The notes under the pieces: generated by a model
What the model was told of the DNA's origin: nothing
The model's database searches: none
The model's input: the letters and a program-made list of their open reading frames with translations, nothing else
Assembly (NCBI RefSeq): GCF_002443255.2
Contig: NW_019211454.1
Span: 35,012,061-35,076,060, forward strand
Source of the DNA: Varroa destructor
Lineage: Eukaryota; Arthropoda; Arachnida; Mesostigmata; Varroidae
DNA: 64,000 nt
Direction: 5' to 3'
Shown here: positions 54,894 through 64,000 of the stretch, piece after piece
How positions within the stretch are numbered: the stretch's first letter is position 1
Layout: each line of letters begins with the position of its first letter
Made by a program: the position numbers and the translations under genes

Positions 54894-55790
54894 TCAGCCT
54901 CCGGTGCTAAATACAGCATCCAACAGGAACTCACTTATCAGCTGACCTACCCCATTCCCAAGGTGGGCAGCTAGATTAAATATGCAGGAAACAATAGCGT
55001 AAACTCGAGGATGATTGTATCCTCCCTGATACTGATGTGTAAAAAAAAGTAGTAGGGCAGAAACATGTGATTCGTCGCATATCCCCGAATAAATTGGCAA
55101 ATACATATCCGCTATAGATCTACCAACTTGTTAAATACGATAGAGATGGAAATCGATGCTACGATCCTTGCAGGCAGTACAGCACTAGGATCCTTGTATC
55201 AGACACCTGCTTTGCGAGATAGCCGAATACAAATCAAGGCAAACAAATAAAGCTCACTACGTTCGTGCAGCGCATTTATGCCGGCTTTGGCAATAGGTTG
55301 ATAGACAATCCGAATCTAATTGTCGTTTTGTCAGAATCAGATGCCAAAAGCAGTCTTCCGATGATCGTCTAAACCATAACGGTAACAATTGTGGCCGAAC
55401 CCATTATTACGCCCAGCTGACCCTGTGACAATCTGATAGGTTTATCGCCGCGATACAGCAAGTGTTGTGACAGGATTGTTGGAGGTATAAAGAGGGTCTG
55501 GACTACGCAGACAAGTCCAACGAGTAACGCAACTTTGGGTCGAGACCGCGTCACACAGCCTGCAGCAGAACCAACAGATATTGTTGCTCGACTATAGAAT
55601 AAATCGATAGAGGCGTCTTCTCTGGCATGTAGCGCTAAGAAGACGCTTGTGGCGAGTGGAGACTTGCGTACGCTGGCGGCCCTGGAGAGAAACCCTGGAA
55701 AGACTACACAGCTTAAGCTAGAGGGATATAGCTCGAATGAATAAAACGGTAAACCACGTGAGAGCTGTAACCGCCGAACACTTAGTGCGC
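54894..55790 (-). pseudogene. Decayed MFS transporter resembling SLC18B1
   Basis: Three blocks occur in order on the minus strand. Near 55660-55770 is a segment like the sixth membrane span (GLPFYSFELYPSSLSCVVFP). At 55372-55539 is a segment like span 7 and its following loop (PKVALLVGLVCVVQTLFIPP, then LSQHLL and LSQGQLGVIMGSAT). At about 54894-55030 is a later span (HPRVYAIVSCIFNLAAHLGN, then LISEFLLD). The blocks resemble vesicular polyamine transporter-type MFS proteins (SLC18B1). The roughly 340 nt between the last two blocks is about what an intronless copy would need for the missing spans, but it is broken by stops in every frame I read. I infer a single-exon or processed pseudogene. 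The assignment rests on short motifs recalled from the family; a functional gene with introns is less likely. Confidence 0.45.
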
Positions 55791-56488
55791 TCTTGCCTTC
55801 GTGCACAGGCGTAATTACGTCTCGAGACCAGGACACCTGAACGTGACGTTCGTATGAAGATGAAACTCCATTCAAGCATAGAGATGATGTACCAAAGTAG
55901 GTAATAGGTGCTTTATTTGAATTATGCTTTTATTATAAACATTGTTAGAATTCTGGTGATCCTTTAAGGTTGATGTAGGTGCGTGGCGTTAACATCAAGC
56001 TCCGTGAATCTGTGAGTTTGTTTCTTGTCCAAACACTGGCTTACCCTTTTGCAAACGTATGCCCCGCATTACATACATGAATCAGACGTAAGACCATGGT
56101 GCTACTTCCTTCCAATGTGAGCTAAGATCTGCTCGGTTTAAATCCGAACTGATGCTTGTTACAATTCTCCCATCATTTGAGCCTTGTTTCATATAGACCA
56201 TTGCAATGTTTCATTCGTTCGGTACGCTTGCTGCATATACACGGCAAGCCTCTTTAACAAATTAATAACGTTCTTTTACTTCCGTGTTTGAATATTCCAC
56301 CGCTGTGACTTTGCCATCTAATATTTTGCATTAGTACTCCCGTGCTTATGTGTTGACTGTCCACTCGAGCTAAAGACAATCTATCACACTCTATAAGTAA
56401 TCGGTTAGTTCTATTCAAATCACTTCATTACCGCATTACCAGGCTATTTCTAGAGGAAACTAACCTATGACGAAACCTTGTCACAAAA
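55791..56488. other. No gene seen
   Basis: AT-rich sequence between the transporter remnant and a transposon copy. The upstream part of the transporter, encoding its first membrane spans, might extend into it but was not recognised. Confidence 0.4.
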
Positions 56489-57460
56489 TAACCCCCAAAA
56501 AAATCTGATGCGAATATTTTGCTTCGTAGCGAATCGAGCTAGTATGCAGCGTGAAGAATGTCTAACAATATTTTAATGGTATTATTCTAAACTGAACTAT
56601 GCAAGATGGTTATAGATGATCTTCCTAGAAAACCAGCAACGCTAACGAGATTTATCAACCAGGAAAGTTATAGCAAAGCATTATAAACATATGTAAGACA
56701 ATGAAATCGTAAGCTTGGCATCAGCAAGTCGAAAGTCCATTGCCTTTCAAATCGTTGCGAATAGAAAAGTTACATCCAATTAATGGTACATGCTATCAAT
56801 AAATGCAGATGATTTTGATCGAAAAATACAATTTTACGAAGGGTACTTGAACAAAAGTAAACAGAATGCACACTTTTCAGGGTAGATAGTTTGAAATGAT
56901 AAAGCTACATCCCATAACTAAATAGCACAATTAGTCAACACAACTGCTTTTACCAGGTAACTATAAATTCACCTAATACACACGAATTAAACAGGCGCAA
57001 AAATGTGAAGCCATATTTCAAACAAAGGATTGATTTCTTTAACGGTACAGTGACTGTTGATAGTTACTTGAATTTACTGCAAGACGATGTTGTAGCGCAC
57101 GCTTGTGAGGACATCAGTGAAGATAAGAAGTTCAGTTTTGGAATACCTGTACACTAGATCGTGATGGAGGAGCATAGCTTAACGAAAAGATTTCAAACAG
57201 ATGGATAAGAGAAGAGGTTCTATAGGACACCCGGTTCTCTATAGCTGACGTCAATGGGCTTTTCTTATCCAGAAGGAAATTTTAAGGATAAAGTCAGACT
57301 ACATCAGAAACTCAATGACACTGCATTATTTAAAGGCCACAATTGAGCAAAACCGCGCCATAGAACCAAATTGAATGTGCGTAAATATATGTCAATTAAT
57401 TGTCGATCGTTATCAACAGCGTATTGACCAGGAGAATAATCATTTTAAACACCTGGGGTA
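56489..57460 (+). mobile_element. Decayed mariner/Tc1-superfamily transposon, copy 2
   Basis: About 0.97 kb, colinear with the copy at 26641-27712. The shared stretch covers the segment around the first catalytic Asp (here N-D-K-A, Asp codon at 56898; the two copies share the bases AACAGAATGCACAC just before it). Upstream is ADDFDRKIQFYEGYLNKSK, the helix that precedes the first Asp. Downstream is NGTVTVDSYLNLLQDDVVAH (the family's GTVTGDSYL block), a worn F-x-x-G-I-P-V-H remnant of the QDGAPPH motif, FQTDG, FKDKVRLHQKLND and a C-terminal NVRKYMSIN. Many stops and frameshifts make it inactive. The ends are degraded: CCCCCAAAAAAATCT near 56492 and TTTTAAACACCTGGGGTA near 57443 are the best terminal repeat candidates. 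Confidence 0.78.
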
Positions 57461-57599
57461 GGAGGATAAGTTCTACCATTTATGTAGATTCTTTCGCATT
57501 ATAAATAAACATAATATATAAATATAAAAATTAAGAAAAAAAGACCCAAGTTAAATTCATTCGACTGTATATACATTTCTTTAGCACACCCATCGTACT

Positions 57600-57601
<2 letters not shown>

Positions 57602-57630
<29 letters not shown>
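57602..57630. repeat. (AT)n microsatellite
   Basis: A perfect AT tract of 29 bases; it creates the Tyr-Ile repeat of a minus-strand frame at 57499-57729, which is not a gene. Confidence 0.95.
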
Positions 57631-57632
<2 letters not shown>

Positions 57633-57765
57633 AGCTCTTGCTTGCGTACATGAACATGAATAATAATATGGTGTTATTATTTATAACCGATAGAAGAATA
57701 ATGTTAGATTTGATGAGTTTGCAGTTCAAGGATAGTTTATGTTGTGTAGTCTGGCGCGTTGTATT

Positions 57766-57966
57766 TCAAATTGATGAATCGACACTTTGATAAAAGTGTC
57801 GCTGTGTGGTGAAAATAAATGCGGGCGAATCAGCAAAGGACGATATTGAAGCCTGTCCTGTCTCTGTTGTATCTACCAACTTGAGCTGTGAATACCGATT
57901 GATAGTTGCTGCACTTACAACTGTGCTCGTTTGTGCTTTGACCCGATCGAGAGGCCCCGGTGACAT
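57766..57966 (-). CDS. Candidate small divergent ORF beside NDUFA1
   Basis: Not recognised. A 66-codon minus-strand frame starts at an ATG (complement of 57964-57966, context ACAATGT) only 48 bp from the NDUFA1 start on the other strand. The sequence is protein-like: a short N-terminus (MSPGPLDRVKAQTSTV) and a polar middle (LKLVDTTETGQASISSFADS). After codon 16 there is a near-consensus donor (GTT|GTAAGT), so only the first 48 nt may be coding, as the first exon of a gene running left. A 9-bp hairpin (57780-57801) lies at its 3' end. With both starts so close, the two genes would have to share or overlap their 5' untranslated regions, which counts against it. Confidence 0.28.
   Translation of the reverse strand: MSPGPLDRVKAQTSTVVSAATINRYSQLKLVDTTETGQASISSFADSPAFIFTTQRHFYQSVDSSI
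57780..57801. repeat. Perfect 9-bp hairpin, 4-nt loop
   Basis: CGACACTTT pairs with AAAGTGTCG around GATA. Confidence 0.9.
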
Positions 57967-58014
57967 TGTATAAGAGTCGCTGAAAGTGAAGCCTACTGAA
58001 ATATCCTTGGGAGG

Positions 58015-59842
58015 ATGTGGTACGAAATTATTCCGTCCGCAGCAATCATTACGGGCCTATTGGCCACACCCTTTATCGCAGATCGATATATTCATCGATT
58101 GTGGACCGGAAAAGTATGTGCTTTAAATAATGTGTCCCCTTTTCCAGTCGAGCCACGCTTGCAGAAAATGAATTGATTTTATTAACCTATGTATAATGCA
58201 TGCGTTACATTTCTACCAGTGTTAACTGTCATTGCTGTCGTATTTATCAAATAAACGCACTTGCATCTTTTGTCAAATCTAAAAAATATTATTATGATTC
58301 AACTCATCAGTGAATCAGGCGATGAAATTATCACTACAATGTCCAACCCCTTTTGGAAGAAATGGACAAACGTTGTTGCTGGGGCACCTATGTAGCGCAT
58401 CATTTAATCAGTAGTTTTCTTAGATCATAGTTTTGGAATTTTATGGAGCTCAAGCAACATAGCAACATGACACTTTCATAATTCTTTTCATTAATTCATG
58501 TAGACTTTAATAGCAAGGACATAATAAAAAACAACAATGACAACAAAGAGTAGTGAGGTATTTAATGACTTTGCATAAACTGACTCAATGTTTTTTTGCC
58601 TTTCTTGTGTAGAATGAAAAAAAACGGAAAGTCATAAATCTCGATCATGGATTCAATTTTATTCCAGCAGTTGTCTGTTTATTTGCTTTAATCATATACC
58701 TAAGCTTCTTGTTCTATGCAATTATTATAAACCATATTGCCTAGTGTTATTACAGTTAATTTTTACTATTCTTTTGTTATTCGCTTGATAATGTTGTAAG
58801 TTTACGTTGTTGTTATAAAAATACTTAATTGAGAGATAATAAACACTATTACTTAATATATATCGTCTAGCTTTTTTTGCTGACCCTCTGTCATTGGTTG
58901 ACAAGTTAGCATTCCTTCATCGTGACCATTATTTTTGTAGATTTTATTTTAGTTTACAAAAAGATTGTAACTAATGCGGTTGTGACATTTTTTCTTTAAT
59001 TTTTATAGCCATACCTTCGCGATACTACACATCCGCGAGCAACGGAGCTAATTCTTCGAGACATCCGACTTACAGGCGACCAATACAAGCCTTTGGTAAG
59101 AACATTTTCTGTTAGGTTAGACGAGGAAAGACATGACATATTCTTTCAGTGTACTTGGCAGGTACTTGCGTGAATGCGGTACTTATTATATTGTGGATAA
59201 TGGCCATTCGGAGTGCGCGTGACCTCGAAAGACGAAACAGACTTTTATTTTAAGGCATTCTCTCCTACTGGCTATGAGAACGACCTTAGACGTACTCCTC
59301 GTAGAGCGATACCGTTTAGACAATTGGCGTTCTGATAAGAGAAACAGCTGAAACAATCAGAATTCTAAAGGTTTCTTTATCCTGATATTGTATGGTTCAT
59401 TTTACATCAAACGCGACTGGGAATAAGGCAGTTACATTTTTTGCTATAAGTTGTAGTATCTTAGATTAAAAACTTACAATTGACAACGCGCAACAGATAT
59501 AAAGACGAACCTTGTGTAAGCTATGGCTTTCCTAGGAGAGTTAATCACGTGTACTTCATAAGTAGACGTTTACGGCAATTACGTGTATGTTATGTTATTT
59601 CCAACAAGGACTTAAATAAAGTCCTTAAATAAAGGTGACTTGACTTAGATAAAGAAATGATAGCAAAGGCTCTTTTCCTAATGCCATCGCTACATCAGTA
59701 AACCCGATACGAGACAATTATCTTTAGCTGTGTACTTTACTTTAGTAATTGTTACGTGTGCTAAACCGGAAGCCATTACTAACTCTGCATTCTGTTCCTA
59801 TTTCAGGGCATTGAGGTTGTTCCTGATCTCGACAAGGAGTAG
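58015..59842 (+). CDS. NDUFA1: NDUFA1, complex I MWFE subunit
   Basis: Three exons join in phase: 58015-58113, 59009-59095 and 59807-59842 (222 nt, 73 residues plus TAG). The product begins MWYEIIPSAAIITGLLATPF, matching the diagnostic MWFE-type start. One membrane span follows at about residues 5-23, then DRYIHRLWTGK, a hydrophilic middle with LRDIRLTGDQYKPL, and the end GIEVVPDLDKE. Family members are about 70 residues with a single N-terminal span and no cleaved presequence. The subunit is an accessory part of the membrane arm of mitochondrial NADH dehydrogenase and is needed for its assembly. All introns are GT-AG (895 and 711 bp); both interrupt between codons. The start is the only ATG giving the conserved N-terminus. 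AATAAA follows the stop by about 80 nt. Confidence 0.93.
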
Positions 59843-59919
59843 ACTTTGCTAGAACTGTTACTCTGTTTTAATTAGTAGGAGACTTAGTATTTGATAAACG
59901 AGTACCTCTGCGCGTTTAG

Positions 59920-59925
59920 AATAAA
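59920..59925 (+). terminator. Candidate poly(A) signal of NDUFA1
   Basis: AATAAA 78 nt after the stop codon, a typical spacing for a short 3' untranslated region. Confidence 0.7.
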
Positions 59926-62157
59926 ATTAGATACGATCGCGTGTATACAAATGTAGCCATACGGAGTATTTATTTCAGTTTAATATATATTAATGGGTAC
60001 GCTGTTTGTAGTGTCTTCTTTTAAAGATTACGGTTCTAATACTGAGCAAATTGCCAACACAATTTTATGACGATAATTGCGTTAGTGTAGACCAGCATGG
60101 CATCTTAACCACTTTACCTACCCCTATGATAACAATAACGCTAACTGTGAGCTGAAAAATCTTGCTTGTTCCGCAAAAATCCCGTTACTGGTGTATTTCG
60201 CACGTGCCTTATGCGTCTCATACATTAAGTTTAGAAAGTCTTTTTTTGGCATTGAAGATTTACTAGATCACAACAACTTTAAAACCTATGTACTTCTGAA
60301 AACCAAACGGAAGATGATTTGTTTTAAATATAAATGGAAAGCAGCGTGTTCTAGATCTCTGATGCGCATTATGTCAAATGCGTTGCCATGATAGCCCTAA
60401 ACATTCGGCCATTGTTCGCTCAAATTAGGCGTTGAAAAATCGTTACTATGGCATATTTTTACCAAACCATGTCATAAGTCTGTCCTCATCAGGGTTATTT
60501 TATAAAATGACAATCTCATCGTTTTCTTAATATATTGCAAGAAAAAGCAATGTTGCTTAGTGCTTAAAACATCCAAAATAGTTTATTGGTTATTAACGTG
60601 AAATCTCAAGAGTTTAAATGAAACTGACGTATTTTATTTGAGGTTAAAAAATCATGTGGTTTGAAAGTGTTTACCTTGTTCACGGGAACATCTCTGTGTT
60701 GGGTTTCGCAGGTCAGTTTGAGATTTTTTTTTAGAGCCTGAGAAAATGATTTTATCGAGTATGCCTTTTATCAAACACAAGCTCAAAACTTACACAGTAA
60801 CTTACTTTTTACTAAGCTTTTTTTACCTCGAATGCACCTAACTGAAAATTAAAAAAATAGTACTTTCGAGAACGAGACGCGTCGTTCAATATACAGAGTT
60901 GCATATTTTTTCCGGACTCTTAGCTACCACTAGATCATAACATATCTGCCTTGAAAAATAACGTATAGCTTCTTGTAAAAAATGTTGAGTTGCCCTTTTT
61001 AAATTTATTAGAAGTTGTAACAAGCTGTCGTTTTATGTATCTCGTATGTAGCATGTTAGGGTCCTTGCTAAAAAAACATATTATTTCCCGAAAAAATATT
61101 AATACAGTTATACGTTCGGCGAAAATGAAAAGTTCCTCAAAAATTTCACCGCAGTATTTAATTAGTTTCATAGCCATAAATTTGGAAGCGTTGTTTTTAG
61201 ACTCAGGCATAGTTTAAGGAGCCAAACTGGAATACAAAAAGGCTAATTTAGGATATTTTTAATACCATTCATTGATACTGTGGTCTTTGATGCCTGGGTA
61301 CGAAATCATTTCGTTTTAGTGGGGCCTAGCGAAACAGTATGATGTGACCTTTAACGCAGACTTCATTTTAAAATAAACGTAGTAGCAGGTCGTCGTGGTG
61401 AGCAAAGCAGCGTTGGTCATAGTTTGACGTCACAGCTTCTCAATTGTTTGGACTTATTAAGAAGTAGCCTCCGCCTAAGGGAACGGCGCATTGTAATCAT
61501 TGGTTTACATTTCCCGATACAGATCCAGTTAACTCATCCGATAGTATTATTGCTATTATAAAGTCAAAGGAAAAACTCACTGACCAGTTTGTCTCGTCAT
61601 TACATTAGATGTATTAAATAGAGAGAATTTTGCCCTGACTGTGTGTTGAAGCGTCGACTTCTCGATGTTTCTTTTGGGTCTGACCAATGAGCGCAGCGAT
61701 AATTCGGGCATGTATCATATGTTATTGTTTGTCGATCGACCGCGCAGAACAGCTTCGTGACATCGCCGTTTACGGACGATACCCATATGTATTACATAAT
61801 TAATGTTATTTCGTAATATACATGCAAATTCGAAATAATGGGGCGTCATATAGTAGCAGTAGTAATAATCATGACCATCCTTGATACTGTTTATTAAGTA
61901 TTAGAAGTAGAAGTAGAATTTGGTGAACTAGAATATAATATCATAATTAACCTATAGTAGATCACTGTTAACATAACATGATAAAACATCGCAGCGAAAT
62001 CTATTGTGCATTATTGTCTATATATGTACATCTTTTTTTTTCATTAGAAGAACGTAGCACGTTTATTTAACTCTGCATGATGCATCTTAGCGAATTTCAC
62101 AAGCACATCGAAGAAACCTTCGGTTGTGGGCTTTGTACAAACTTACTCCGAATACCT

Positions 62158-62176
62158 ATTATTATTATTATTATTA
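62158..62176. repeat. (ATT)n microsatellite
   Basis: Six ATT units. Confidence 0.9.
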
Positions 62177-62741
62177 GTTTATAAAAAAAACACTAAACGA
62201 AAAAATATTTTTGATTGTTAGTAGAGGCTTAATTGTGTCGCTCATTATTGCAGGTAAGGGGCAATTTCTCGGTAGTTGTTCATACGTCTGTAATTGGCTG
62301 AAACTATTTGCAAATATCAACGAAACAAAAATCTCGAATGTTCCTTCATTATGTGTTCCTCTTCCTAACTTAACTTAACAAATAGGAAGCATTATATAAT
62401 TTAACTTAATGTCTAAGATTTTCGTATTTTATAACGTCGTGAAGTAATCTCTCGTTTTATGTTAGGGCGCAGGGTAACTTACATCGAAACACCAAAAAAC
62501 AGAACTGTTTGTTAAATTATCTGAGGAATAGGCATCAGAGCATACCGTGTTGAAGAGACTCTGACTAGACCAATAATGAGAATACTGTAGATTCATAATC
62601 AGCACATAATGATGGATGTAACAACAATGGTCGGGATAAAAATAATCAGATAATTAGGATGGAAAATGCAGGGGTATCGGCCCCGAGTGACTTCAGCCTT
62701 TATAAATGAGTGTAAACAATCCACACGACTTTCTATAAACT

Positions 62742-62757
62742 ACACACACACACACAC
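62742..62757. repeat. (AC)n microsatellite
   Basis: Eight AC units, 32 nt upstream of a candidate splice acceptor. Confidence 0.9.
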
Positions 62758-62789
62758 TAAGTAATTGTTTATTTATGCTTCGTTAACAG

Positions 62790-63201
62790 TCGTAGCTTCC
62801 TTCAAGGTGCCAGGATACTTATATCCTCACTTAAAATCCGCTAACTATGACCCTAACGAGGTTTGTCGCATTATTGCATTATACACACGGGATTTTCGAC
62901 GAGTGACTCTGTCCATAATAATGTCGAGGTGCATTCTCCGTCCGTTCTGCAGTGAAACGAAGTGATTAGCAGACCGTTCATTGGAGGAACTGTTAGCAAT
63001 CAGCCACACAAAGGCGTTAGCATGATATGGATATGTATTTACAGTTTCCTTTGTCTACAGACTGACCGACGCTATGAAACGAAAAAAAACTTTAACAGTA
63101 TTGCGTCTTTTCACTGTGTTGTCTTGTCTGGTTACGGATTAATAGATCTCTATAAAGCTTCTCTAAAACCCCCCCACCCACAAAAGTTCAGACTACGCTG
63201 A
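62790..63201 (+). CDS. Two weak candidate exons of an unknown gene
   Basis: Not recognised. A CAG acceptor ends at 62789; a frame then gives VASFKVPGYLYPHLKSANYD followed by PNE, to a weak donor (GAG|GTTTGT) after 62860. A second acceptor with a good tract (TTTCCTTTGTCTACAG) ends at 63060 and continues in the same phase (TDRRYETKKNFNSIASFH and onward) to a TGA at 63199-63201. The phase agreement is encouraging, but the first donor is poor and neither peptide resembles a family I know. The gene could extend beyond either exon. Confidence 0.2.
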
Positions 63202-64000
63202 GGTACTATAGGCCTTTGTCAAGATTAAATTTTTATTGCGGAACTGATCCTTTTTAAAGTAGTCTACCGGAACTTCCGAATGCTCCAGCACGTGCCAGAA
63301 AAAATTCGTTTTCTTTCAGTCCGCAGCCCTGGCCACCCCACCAGGTACTTCGGCCTTTTTTTGCTATTCCGTAATGGGTTTGTTGCATCGCTGGCCTATA
63401 GTTTTTGATGGAAACTTCGAGAGAGTTATTAAACGTAGATGTACATATGAATGACATGCCTGATTTAATATTAATTTGTACAAGGACCTTTTTACGATAC
63501 ATAGTCGATGTGGAAAAATCGTTCTAGTTAAATCATATTACCGTAGGTCTACATATTTCCCGTACTACTATTTTTACGCGCTATTATCTGGATGTTCTTA
63601 GTTAAGGACAAAAGAGATTAAATCACCGCAGAAACTTATACAAGTGGTATCGGAGTACTGCTTCCATATCGGATCACTTGTCGAGAGAGGGAACCGTCAT
63701 TTTTTTCTAACCTGTTAACGCTTGCTTCCTATTTTACTGGCAGTAAACATCAAGCGAATATGGCTAGTACCGTTATTCATCGTGTTTTGCTTTCTTAGGT
63801 CGGATTAGTTGTTATATTTGCAATAACTACACTCAATAAAGAAGTTCGTTTAGTATCCGGAGTTCTTGATTCAAATCAGTTGATCGTATTTTATAATATA
63901 TAGAATACTGCCAATTACTCGGCTGGAAAGCTCATTTTTGAAGTATACTATTTCAGATATCAAACTATAGCACCTTTCCTGTTAGAAACAAATAGCGACG
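63202..64000. other. No gene seen at the 3' edge
   Basis: A small frame at 63254-63502 on the minus strand contains a Trp/Gly-rich patch but no family motif. The rest is unremarkable. Confidence 0.45.

Larger units (their letters stand above)
59926..62789. other. No supportable gene
   Basis: AT-rich sequence with short unrelated frames (60191-60391, and 60935-61217 on both strands). Contains an ATT repeat at about 62158-62176 and an AC repeat at 62742-62757. Confidence 0.5.

Noticed and set aside
57499..57729. Minus-strand frame with Tyr-Ile repeats
   Set aside because: Produced by the AT microsatellite at 57602-57630.

Overview
This is a eukaryotic nuclear window, most likely from an arthropod; my best but unproven guess is a mite or other chelicerate. 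It is AT-rich, with many AT and trinucleotide microsatellites, short exons with GT-AG introns, AATAAA poly(A) signals and decayed mariner-type transposons. There are no operons, Shine-Dalgarno sites, CRISPR arrays or rRNA genes. I found no tRNA by eye. A tRNA or repeat scan could change that last statement.

Three genes are firmly supported, all on the + strand. (1) At 35069-38530 lie five in-phase exons encoding the C-terminal WD40 propeller of a WDR47 (nemitin) homologue; its N-terminal half was not located. (2) At 43422-51142 is an apparently complete 15-exon BRCA2 homologue. It has four BRC repeats, a helical domain, OB1, and OB2 with its tower, and it ends without a recognisable OB3. The joined coding length is 3156 nt, exactly divisible by three. 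(3) At 58015-59842 is a complete three-exon NDUFA1 (complex I MWFE subunit) gene of 73 residues.

The rest is sparse. From 1 to about 35 kb there is mostly non-coding sequence with a few candidate exons of unknown genes: a Ser/Thr-Pro-rich exon at 2546-3036, an Asp-repeat exon at 8093, a possible first exon at 18710, a short exon at 20967 and a membrane-spanning exon at 30154. Two diverged copies of one mariner-like element lie at 26641-27712 and 56489-57460. The first keeps both terminal inverted repeats. A decayed minus-strand MFS transporter resembling SLC18B1 lies at 54894-55790. The 3' end holds two weak candidate exons near 62.8-63.2 kb.

No new multi-gene system is evident; the genes serve unrelated jobs (microtubule biology, homologous recombination, respiration). 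The observations most worth a second look are the compact BRCA2 lacking OB3, a set of long perfect hairpins of unrelated sequence scattered from 12.6 to 29.2 kb, a four-unit heat-shock-element-like palindrome far from any supported gene, and a minus-strand reading frame starting 48 bp from the NDUFA1 start codon.
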